The position numbers were made by a program, and so were the translations under genes. The notes below the pieces were generated by a model. That model was not told the DNA's origin, searched no databases, and was given only the letters and a program-made list of their open reading frames with translations. From an uncultured Peptococcaceae bacterium (GTDB lineage Bacteria > Bacillota > Desulfotomaculia > Desulfotomaculales > Desulfallaceae): 14,569 bases of DNA. Shown one piece after another: positions 6,062-12,158 of the stretch. Location: positions 1 through 14,569 of the forward strand of contig CAJYBN010000049.1 of assembly GCA_913064925.1 (NCBI GenBank), in the 5' to 3' direction. Numbering within the stretch: the stretch's first letter is position 1; every line of letters starts with the position of its first letter.

Positions 6062-6643
6062 TTATTTCTCAATACCACTAAAAAAAATGCTTTTCAGGGT
6101 ATTTAAAATATCCTCATATGAATACTCTTTCTCGAACAAAAACCGGTCCAGAGCAGCAATACCTATCATGCCGAACAATGCGGAGGATGTAGTACCCGTA
6201 TCTAACTCCTTCTTAATCACTCCCTCCACCTTTCCGGCATCGATTAAATCCTTAATTATTGAGAAGTAGCCTGACCGTATTCGTTCGGCTTTTTCTTCCC
6301 ATCGTGTATCCCGGCCCCAAACTTCACTTAACAGGACCTTACAAAAGCTATTGTAATCATCGAAAAATTGTAATTGTACGGTAATTAATGCTTCCAGTTT
6401 GGTCCGAACATTATTTCTCCTGGCAATTTCTTTTTTCACCGCAGTTTCCAGTCGTTCAATCCCTTCTTCTATCAATGAAAGGAATAAATTCTTTTTGCTT
6501 CCGTAATTATAATAAATTGTACCTTTGGCAATGCCGGCCCGCTCTGCAATCTCGTCCACGGTTGCCTTTTCAAAACCTTTTTCTGAAAAAACTTTAATGG
6601 CTGCTTCGAAAATAGGCAGTCTTTTACGTTGTTCTCTATCCAT
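6062..6643 (-). CDS. TetR/AcrR family transcriptional regulator
   Basis: The 193-residue protein has the normal size of TetR repressors. The helix-turn-helix covers about residues 10-56: IFEAAIKVFSEKGFEKATV, then DEIAERAGIAKGTIYYNYGS and KKNLFLSLIEEG, an almost textbook TetR N-terminus. The remaining helices form the ligand and dimer domain and have no motif that shows the ligand. AGGGGGT lies upstream of the ATG. The gene follows the patatin gene by 62 bases on the same strand, as the last member of the lipid cluster, so it may control that cluster in response to a fatty acid or acyl-CoA, as FadR-type TetR proteins do; this is inference from position. Confidence 0.92.
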   Translation of the reverse strand: MDREQRKRLPIFEAAIKVFSEKGFEKATVDEIAERAGIAKGTIYYNYGSKKNLFLSLIEEGIERLETAVKKEIARRNNVRTKLEALITVQLQFFDDYNSFCKVLLSEVWGRDTRWEEKAERIRSGYFSIIKDLIDAGKVEGVIKKELDTGTTSSALFGMIGIAALDRFLFEKEYSYEDILNTLKSIFFSGIEK

Positions 6644-6705
6644 TGCTGAAACCCCCTGACCCGATTGGAGATTGAATAAGCTACTTTGAAGCTATGATAA
6701 CTAAT

Positions 6706-7665
6706 TCACGATGAACATACCTCATTACCAAACAAAGGTTTTAAAATCCGTTCGCTGTTCAACATATTTGATTCAAAAAGGGAGGTAATATACTTGGCAG
6801 CCTCAGTGCCTGCAATTTCTCCTGCTTTGATGCATCTTGAGGCCTGGTGCAATTCGTACCATTTTATATTTTGTACCGCCGGTCTTACCACTATGGTAAC
6901 TCCTCCCGTGGGGATCGGCCAATATCGGTCGGGACTGCTTTTGGAACAAAGCTCCAGCGACCTGTTCACGAAGATTAAGCTTTCTGGAACCACCCGGCTC
7001 AATGGCTGCCACAACCCGCTTCGGGTCGCTAAGACCGGTAATTTTTGTTTGAACCACTTCCTGGCCTTTAATAGTATTCCGGCGTTATCCACCGGCGAAC
7101 TGACATCAACCACTATCAACACAAGAGGATTCATTTCCATTACTGCTGCTGTAGGTACGGCAGCAACCAGAGAGCCGTCTACCAAGATGCGGTTGTCTAT
7201 ACGTACCGGGCAAAAAATACCCGGCAGAGCCGTACTTGCCCGCAGCGCCCTGGCCACCGAACCGGTGGTCAGGCGTACTTCTTCGCCAGTAACAATGTCA
7301 GTGGCAACCACTTTTAGCGTGGTTTTCAGTTCATGGAATTCCTTATTGTCGGTTAACATAGCAAAAAAATGTTCTAAGCGGCAACCAGCTATAATACCAC
7401 GACGAGGAACAGTAATATCTGCTAGTTGCAGCAAGTAGTGCCAGCGCATACTTAAGGCAATGGCTTGCATTTCTTCTATTCCGTGACCGGCAGCATACGC
7501 AGCTCCTACCACCGCCCCCATGCTGGTCCCGGCAATTATATCCACTGAAATGCCTGCCCGGTACAAAGCCTTCAGCACACCTAAGTGAGCATAACCGCGG
7601 GCACCCCCACCTCCCAGGGCCAATCCTACGAATGGTCGTGGCCGTAATCTATCAATGCTATGCAT
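6706..7665 (-). CDS. Patatin-like phospholipase (RssA/YlbK type)
   Basis: The protein is a Ser-Asp dyad lipid acyl hydrolase. From the ATG at 7665 it has 319 residues. Residues 14-29 hold the oxyanion loop GLALGGGGARGYAHLG, residues 46-50 GTSMG with nucleophile Ser48, and residues 161-165 LVDGS with Asp163. The usual DG(G/A) is DGS here. I prefer ATG 7665 because GGAGG lies eleven bases before it; the longer start at 7683 has no ribosome site. Its ATG overlaps the stop of the acyltransferase gene by eight bases, which suggests translational coupling. With a PlsC-like enzyme and a glycolipid synthase upstream, it plausibly trims or remodels membrane lipids. No signal peptide is seen, so it acts inside the cell. 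Confidence 0.9.
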   Translation of the reverse strand: MHSIDRLRPRPFVGLALGGGGARGYAHLGVLKALYRAGISVDIIAGTSMGAVVGAAYAAGHGIEEMQAIALSMRWHYLLQLADITVPRRGIIAGCRLEHFFAMLTDNKEFHELKTTLKVVATDIVTGEEVRLTTGSVARALRASTALPGIFCPVRIDNRILVDGSLVAAVPTAAVMEMNPLVLIVVDVSSPVDNAGILLKARKWFKQKLPVLATRSGLWQPLSRVVPESLIFVNRSLELCSKSSPDRYWPIPTGGVTIVVRPAVQNIKWYELHQASRCIKAGEIAGTEAAKYITSLFESNMLNSERILKPLFGNEVCSS

Positions 7666-8305
7666 TGGGTAAACAGCCTCCATTGCCCGAAGATCTATTA
7701 CTCAACAAGTATTCCAGTTCCTTTAAGCAGCAGGTATTCGCTGCAGCCATTGTTTCTCGCCGAGGTCGCAACTCCCTCAGAAAGTTTTGCGGTTTGCCAA
7801 TAATTACCGTTATCTTACCTCTGCGCGGAATACGAGCACCGAGAGGTAACACCGTGCTGCTTCCCAGGATCGCAATAGGGAGTACAGGAACACCTGATTT
7901 TATTGCTAAATAAGACCAGCCTGGTTGGAAATCCCTTACTTTACCTTCCGATCCTACGCCTCCCTCCGGGAAAATTCCTAGAACTCCCCCCGCTTCAAGT
8001 ACCCGTAGGGCCTTTTTGATGGCTTTTATGCCACCTTCATTTTTCTCAACCGGAATAGCTCCTATTATGCATAGGAACTGGCCTACCAACGGCAGGTCAA
8101 AAAGATAGGCCGAGGAAAAATAAGTGATTTTATGCGGTAGACATGCTGCCAGTATAAATCCGTCCAGTAGGCTCGCGTGATTTGCCACAACAATCATGGG
8201 ACTATTTCGCGGAATGTTTTCCGCTCCATAAACAGTAAGTCCGCACCCTATGGTAAACAACAGCTTGCATAATAACCTGGCGAGCCAGTATAACAAGCTA
8301 TTCAC
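7658..8305 (-). CDS. plsC: 1-acyl-sn-glycerol-3-phosphate acyltransferase (PlsC family)
   Basis: The 215-residue enzyme would add the second acyl chain to lysophosphatidate to make phosphatidate at the inner membrane face. It starts with a hydrophobic anchor (residues 3-25), then VVANHASLLDG with the catalytic NHx4D (His43, Asp48), FPEGG near residue 115 (substrate motif) and VPVLPIAILGS (motif IV). The start is GTG at 8305, with AAAGGTG upstream; an ATG two bases away is in the wrong frame. It lies 70 bases after the glycosyltransferase gene and overlaps the patatin gene. It could be a general PlsC or a specialised paralogue dedicated to this cluster. Confidence 0.9.
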   Translation of the reverse strand: MNSLLYWLARLLCKLLFTIGCGLTVYGAENIPRNSPMIVVANHASLLDGFILAACLPHKITYFSSAYLFDLPLVGQFLCIIGAIPVEKNEGGIKAIKKALRVLEAGGVLGIFPEGGVGSEGKVRDFQPGWSYLAIKSGVPVLPIAILGSSTVLPLGARIPRRGKITVIIGKPQNFLRELRPRRETMAAANTCCLKELEYLLSNRSSGNGGCLPNA

Positions 8306-8375
8306 ATCAATCCCGCACCTTTAGATTTTGCAACAAAGTTTTACCCTTCTTCCCGTAAGAACAAGGTTTTTTATT

Positions 8376-9530
8376 TTAACCTGAGCATGCCTCCCGGGCA
8401 TAAAGGTAGGGTTTCCGGCTACTCATTTTCATGATTAGTTTTGCGGCGTCCAGGCCAGCTGCCGGCCTCCCCAGGGCAAGGGCATTTTGGCGCATGCGCA
8501 TCATCTTGTCCGGTTCCCGGAGGAGTGTGGTTACTATCCGGGGTACTGAATTCGGGGTGCTGGCCATAACAGCTGCTCCTTTTTCTACCAAAAACCTACA
8601 GTTATACTCTTCCTGCCCCGGCAATGGGTTCACCAAAACCATAGGCAGGCCAACTGCCAAGGCTTCGGCACTTGTCAAGCCTCCCGGCTTGGTAATAATT
8701 AAGTCAGCAGCAACCATAAACTCTTCCACATTGGAAACATATCCAAACACCCAAAGCGGCTTGGTTAACCGATCGGCCAGGTAGTCCAGTTCTTCTTTCA
8801 AAGCTTGATTTTTGCCGGCTATTGCAACTACCTGTGCATCTATTGGAGCTTGGTCTAAAAGCCGGATAATCTCAGTAAGACGTCCCACCCCCAAGCCTCC
8901 GCCCATAACCAAAAGAACCGGCTTTTCCGTGAGCCCAATTGTTCTTTTGATGCAGACAATATTTTTAGGTGTTGCGAAAGCGGGATTGATTGGGATGCCG
9001 GTAACATGAATCCTAATTGGTTCAATTCCATTTTCAATCAACCGGTCTTTTATTTCTTGGCTACCGACCAGGTAAGCTTCTAAATTATGTTGGACCCATA
9101 AAGAATGAATATTAAAATCTGTAACTATAGCAGCTGTAGGTACATTATGCCCCTGCTCCTTAATGGCGGACATGGCGTTGCAAGGAAAAGGATGGGTACA
9201 AATAACAAAGTCAGGTCGATAAGTAAAAAGCAGCTTTTTTAACTTGGCCATATATAACTTGCCAAGGAAGTTTTTCACCCGTGCAGGTTGACCATTTTTC
9301 TGGGTCAGTCCATATAAAAAACCCCACAGTTCCGGTGTAAGCTGGAGGGTCTCAAGGTATGCTTTAACAAACAGTTTTTCAAGCCAGGGATTGAGATATT
9401 GACCGGTGTTGATGACCCGGCATTCTACAGCGGGATATGTTTCATGCAGTCCCCTGGCTAAAGCTTGGGCAGCCCGCTCATGGCCGGCTCCTACAGCCTC
9501 TGAAAGGATCAATATCCTTTTTAAACCCAT
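8376..9530 (-). CDS. MGDG synthase/UgtP-type diacylglycerol glycosyltransferase (GT28)
   Basis: The 384-residue protein has the two domains of the monogalactosyldiacylglycerol synthase/processive diacylglycerol glucosyltransferase group. The N-terminal acceptor domain starts LILSEAVGAGHERAAQALA with the GxGH motif (about residues 13-17) and later VICTHPFPCNAMSAI and TDFNIHSLWV. The C-terminal GT28 donor domain has MGGGLGVGRL, VFGYVSNVEEFMVAADLIIT, then KPGGLTSAEALAVGLPMVL and PLPGQEEYN. It should transfer a hexose from a nucleotide sugar to diacylglycerol at the inner membrane. The clustered PlsC and patatin genes support a lipid role. A consensus promoter lies about 120 bases upstream, making it first in the transcript. 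The sugar cannot be read from the sequence. Confidence 0.92.
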   Translation of the reverse strand: MGLKRILILSEAVGAGHERAAQALARGLHETYPAVECRVINTGQYLNPWLEKLFVKAYLETLQLTPELWGFLYGLTQKNGQPARVKNFLGKLYMAKLKKLLFTYRPDFVICTHPFPCNAMSAIKEQGHNVPTAAIVTDFNIHSLWVQHNLEAYLVGSQEIKDRLIENGIEPIRIHVTGIPINPAFATPKNIVCIKRTIGLTEKPVLLVMGGGLGVGRLTEIIRLLDQAPIDAQVVAIAGKNQALKEELDYLADRLTKPLWVFGYVSNVEEFMVAADLIITKPGGLTSAEALAVGLPMVLVNPLPGQEEYNCRFLVEKGAAVMASTPNSVPRIVTTLLREPDKMMRMRQNALALGRPAAGLDAAKLIMKMSSRKPYLYAREACSG

Positions 9531-9647
9531 GTTGCTTGAACCCCCAAGGCCTTTCTCTTTATTTTTAAATCTGACTAAAGAGGCATATTAGGTAAAAGCA
9601 ATTAAAATATAAACGCATTAGTATATATATTATACTCACCAGTTTAA

Positions 9648-9676
9648 ATTATAAATTTTCTACAAACAAAAATCAA
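9648..9676 (-). promoter_or_regulatory. Sigma-A-type promoter of the lipid cluster
   Basis: On the minus strand TTGATT (9676-9671) and TATAAT (9653-9648) are separated by exactly 17 bases. It is followed by an A/T-rich leader of about 110 bases to the glycosyltransferase ATG at 9530. No obvious TetR palindrome overlaps it. Confidence 0.62.
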
Positions 9677-9694
9677 GGGCTTTAAGGGTTCGCG

Positions 9695-10247
9695 GCAAGG
9701 CTACATGTCCTTGAGGCACCTGAAAAACTCTGACCAACTGTCTTCCGACTCGCTGTCACCAAGCTTAATTCCAAGCATCTCGCGGTAGCCGTCAGCATTG
9801 ATGCCTACGGCAATGAGGGCACTCTAGGACACCACGCGACCATCCTTGCGGACCTTGATGTAGATAGCATCGACGATTACAAATGGGTATGCCTTGCTGT
9901 TGAGCTCGCGCTCGTTCCAGGCGGTCACGATGGGATCGAGCCTCTTGCAAGGGCTTGTTCGCTGCGCTGGTAACGTGTAAACAGCTGTATAGAAAAGTGG
10001 CCGGCACGTACTTTGGGACCTTCAGCTTGAGCTTCCCGACGCGCGTCTTGAGCGTCCGGGGCCGGAAACCGTTACGATACCCCTGACGGGTCTCTGTGCG
10101 CTGGTAACGCCCAGCCTGAAGGTGCTCCGCAACCTGAGCCTGGAGAACTTGGTTAAGGACTTGTTCGACCAGGCCGGCAGGGGCGTCATCGCGAGCAAAA
10201 AGTTGATGCAAAACCTCGTCACTAATGGTAATCTGGTATTGGGCCAT
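9695..10247 (-). pseudogene. Decayed IS256-family transposase
   Basis: The start is intact: GGAGGGATCAAG before ATG 10247, then MAQYQITISDEVLHQLFARD ... QGYRNGFRPRTLKTRVGKLK LKVPKY, typical of the Transposase_mut N-terminus. After that the frame breaks. Another frame gives HFSIQLFTRYQRSEQALA, then a large internal part is missing, and a further frame gives AYPFVIVDAIYIKVRKDGRV with the first catalytic Asp, a TAG stop, and then GINADGYREMLGIKLGDSES and WSEFFRCLKDM. The C-terminal half with the second Asp and the Glu is absent. A normal member is about 400 residues; about 180 codons remain. At least two frameshifts, one deletion, one nonsense codon and a truncation show that it is dead. Confidence 0.85.
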
Positions 10248-10289
10248 CTTGATCCCTCCGGTTGGGTTGTAGTGCTCAATACCCTATTA

Positions 10290-10360
10290 CCAGAGGGAAG
10301 GTGGCCCTTCCTGCTTTTACCGGGCCGTTTTTACACCATTATACTAGACGCTACTTCACC
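10290..10360 (-). repeat. Probable left end of the decayed IS256-type element
   Basis: The sequence upstream of the transposase ATG contains a perfect hairpin GGAAGG/CCTTCC and, further out, TAGTATAATGGTGTAAAAAC, which has the look of an IS256-family terminal repeat (GTGTAAAAA-like). The other end is lost, so the repeat cannot be confirmed by pairing and the exact border is not known. Confidence 0.4.
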
Positions 10361-10389
10361 ACAAAAAAAGCAGGTTTCAGCGCCATAAC

Positions 10390-10697
10390 CTGCAAAACAT
10401 AACAAACAAGCGGTCTCCGGTAACCACGCACGCCGAAGACCGCATTTGTTCTCTGTTAGCAAAAAACCGCCAACGGCAGCAATGTGCTTATTAGAATGGT
10501 GGAGCCGGGGCGCAGGGCAAAGAAACCACAGACAATTTTTTGATTACGCTACCTCTGGCCTTTAAGGCGCCGCGCTAAATAAAGCACTCCCAAAGCCTCA
10601 TAAGTATTAATCTTCTGGGTCCGCTTGGAACCTCTTATCACAAATTACTTTTGGACATCTCCTGAATCTTAGCAATTTCCAACGTTAATATTTCTAA
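10390..10697. other. Unassigned intergenic stretch with one strong stem
   Basis: GCGGTCTCCGG (10410-10420) and CCGAAGACCGC (10433-10443) form an 11-base stem with one mismatch; no T run follows, so it is not a clear terminator. A minus-strand frame reads INTYEALGVLYLARRLKGQR near 10545-10610, which looks protein-like, but I cannot assign it and it has no start. The rest shows nothing recognisable. Confidence 0.35.
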
Positions 10698-11066
10698 TTA
10701 AGTCCTTTTTACAGCAGGCCACAAGTTTCGATTAATGATATAAAAGTGTGAATCAAATATGGGTTTTATTTTTTATATCATTGCCAGGAAGTATTATCTT
10801 CAAAGCACCAGCTTTTTCTGCCCTTTCAATAATAGTAAGAAAACGGGTAGCCAAATTATGACTGGCGTGATATCGTAACCAAGTATAAGTTTCTGAAATA
10901 ACCAGTAAACTAGTTATCAAATCTATATTCTTTCCTAACGACATATAGTTCCTAACGACATATAGAATGATCGAGCCTCTTGGCGATAAGTGTCCCTTTC
11001 ATCAACAAGAGCAATAAAACCGCCAGTATCTATAAAAAAAAGCTTATAAAGATTTTTGCCCCCCAT
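10698..11066 (-). pseudogene. Broken PIN-domain (VapC-like) toxin gene
   Basis: AAGGAGG lies six bases before ATG 11066. The product begins MGGKNLYKLFFIDTGGFIAL VDERD, with the first PIN Asp in FIDTGGF. Then an exact 17-base tandem duplication (10932-10948 and 10949-10965) shifts the frame. With one copy removed the frame continues SFYMSLGKNIDLITSLLVIS ETYTWLRYHASHN, which holds the conserved SET Glu, up to LKIILPG. After this a central part of about 35 residues, with the third acidic site, is missing, and another frame gives the family's end, FDSHFYIINRNLWPAVKRT. So the gene has a duplication, an internal deletion and two frame changes. An intact relative would be an RNase toxin of about 130-140 residues. 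The ATG overlaps the antitoxin end by 23 bases. Confidence 0.8.
10932..10965. repeat. Exact 17-base tandem duplication
   Basis: TTCCTAACGACATATAG occurs twice in a row with no difference. The unit is not a multiple of three and disrupts the PIN toxin gene. Perfect identity suggests a recent slippage event. Confidence 0.95.
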
Positions 11067-11264
11067 ACAGGTCCTCCTTATACTTACGGGAACCGGTACC
11101 AGGCCCTTTCAACATACCGATTAACTCTGCCAGAGGATCGTCAGGGCCTCCGCGTAGTTCTTCTTTTTCGGGCTCAGAATGGGTAACCCCTATCTACGAA
11201 ACAATTCTTTTTTTTGTTGGGGAGTTAGTTTTTTTATTTCTTCAACTAAACGCTCAATAGCCAT
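11044..11264 (-). pseudogene. Broken antitoxin gene partnered with the PIN toxin
   Basis: From ATG 11264 (ribosome site AGGTGA upstream) the frame reads MAIERLVEEIKKLTPQQKKE LFRR and hits TAG. In another frame the protein goes on GVTHSEPEKEELRGGPDDPL AELIGMLKGPGTGSRKYKED LYGGQKSL and ends at TAA 11046-11044. Insertion of one base at the break (AGA-ATA-GGG) would restore a 73-residue antitoxin, so a single-base loss is the simplest explanation. The overlap of its end with the toxin start is the usual arrangement of toxin-antitoxin pairs, and a C-terminal SRKYKEDLYG-like tail is seen in small antitoxins that accompany PIN proteins. Both partners are inactivated here. Confidence 0.72.
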
Positions 11265-11284
11265 AATTATTTCACCTACCATTA

Positions 11285-11321
11285 TTATTATACCATATTA
11301 TACCATATTATTGTAAACCTT
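11285..11321 (-). promoter_or_regulatory. A/T-rich promoter region of the dead antitoxin/toxin pair
   Basis: On the minus strand TATAAT occurs twice, ten bases apart, as part of a tandem ATTATACCAT repeat on the plus strand. TTCACA at the edge of the neighbouring structured element lies 18 bases before the first TATAAT, so the element's edge may supply the -35 box. This stretch would also be the guide region of the putative omega-RNA. Confidence 0.4.
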
Positions 11322-11540
11322 GTGAACCTCCCCCGGGACAAGCACGGGGGCTTCGTCCCGAAGGTTTCTCATATCATCGGAAAGCTGCCTGCCAAAAGGC
11401 AGGTCTTACGCTTTCCTCGTGAGCTACATCCCGGCATTTGCCGGGAAGGCCCGGTCCATGGGCGTCTACTACTCGTCGTAGATACGTCAGGCCGCTTTTT
11501 GCGGCGCCAGCACCTGCGGCCGCAGGTATTCGTTTCCTGT
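11322..11540 (-). ncRNA. Putative omega-RNA/right end of a lost IS200/IS605 (TnpB) element
   Basis: The segment is packed with stems: GGAAAGC/GCTTTCC (11379-11416) enclosing CCTGCC/GGCAGG, CCCGGC/GCCGGG (11430-11445), TCTAC/GTAGA (11465-11482), GCCGC/GCGGC (11491-11505) and ACCTGC/GCAGGT (11512-11527). On the minus strand it ends AAGCCCCCG...CGGGGGAGGTTCAC, the typical right end of IS605-type tnpB elements, where the omega-RNA scaffold stops and the guide begins just outside. A minus frame GTGNEYLRPQVLAPQKAA followed by a stop at 11489-11487 could be the last codons of tnpB. No nuclease or TnpA gene remains. An alternative is a HEARO-type RNA of an IscB element on the plus strand, since GTGA (11322-11325) borders the structure. 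Confidence 0.5.
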
Positions 11541-11649
11541 CCCTTAACCTTTAACGGCCAATCAAGCAAAGGATAGCGAAAGCCAGAAATTGTAAAGACC
11601 GGGGGGTTTTGGACAACCACCTGAATGATTTTCCGTCTTTTGCTCGGAT

Positions 11650-11678
11650 TTGCAATGCAGGTAGTAGTAAGTTATAGT
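11650..11678 (+). promoter_or_regulatory. Sigma-A-type promoter of the ferredoxin/AOR operon
   Basis: TTGCAA (11650-11655) and TATAGT (11673-11678) are separated by exactly 17 bases. Transcription would start near 11685, about 60 bases before the ferredoxin ATG. No molybdenum/tungsten cofactor riboswitch is visible in so short a leader. Confidence 0.58.
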
Positions 11679-11744
11679 AATAAGTGGAACGGCTAATCCC
11701 AACTTTATTTATAGCTTTTGTCAAGGAATGAAAGGGATCTGAAA

Positions 11745-12158
11745 ATGGCCAAAATACTGCGCGCCGCCTGTATGAACAGGTGCATAGCCTGCTATTCCTG
11801 CATGCTGGCCTGCGCCAGAGTAAACAGGCGCAGCTTTTCTCCCAAACTGTCCGCCATCCAGATTCGCACCACTGGAGGGCTGCAAAGCAGGCTGGTGGCT
11901 GATATCTGCCGGGGCTGCCCGGACCCGCCCTGCGCCGCAGCCTGCCGCAGCGGGGCATTGGCGCCGCGAGCCGGAGGCGGGGTGCGCTTCAAACCAGATA
12001 AGTGCCTGGGCTGCCGCGACTGCGTTGGCGCTTGCATCGCCCACGCAATCGAGTTTGATCAGGAAAGCCGCCTGCCCGTCGTGTGCATCCAGTGCGGCAC
12101 CTGCACCAGGTTCTGTCCGCACAATGTGCTGTCCATGGAGGAGAGCGGCCGTGGTTAA
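11745..12158 (+). CDS. Four-cluster [4Fe-4S] ferredoxin, electron-transfer subunit of AOR
   Basis: The 137-residue protein has 17 Cys, enough for four [4Fe-4S] clusters in the HycB/DmsB-like arrangement: Cys13/16/19/23, Cys55/58/63/67, Cys87/90/93/97 (CLGCRDCVGAC) and Cys114/117/120/124 (CIQCGTCTRFCP), plus Cys9. It should carry electrons between the tungsten enzyme encoded next and a cellular acceptor, as AorA-type or YdhY-type subunits do. I chose ATG 11745, with AAGGGA upstream; the in-frame TTG at 11718 has no good ribosome site. Its TAA overlaps the GTG of the AOR gene by eight bases, so the two are translated together. There is no signal peptide, so it works in the cytoplasm. Confidence 0.88.
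   Translation: MAKILRAACMNRCIACYSCMLACARVNRRSFSPKLSAIQIRTTGGLQSRLVADICRGCPDPPCAAACRSGALAPRAGGGVRFKPDKCLGCRDCVGACIAHAIEFDQESRLPVVCIQCGTCTRFCPHNVLSMEESGRG

Noticed and set aside
5976..6269. 97-codon plus-strand frame, with a start that faintly recalls ribosomal protein L34
   Set aside because: It overlaps the end of the well-supported TetR gene in antisense and loses any likeness after a few residues.
6794..7438. 214-codon plus-strand frame
   Set aside because: It is an antisense shadow of the patatin gene; no motif, Ser/Thr-rich composition as expected from the reverse strand.
11320..11720. Molybdenum/tungsten cofactor riboswitch upstream of the AOR operon
   Set aside because: The structured region lies before the operon promoter at 11650-11678 and would not be in its leader; its borders fit an IS605-type end better.
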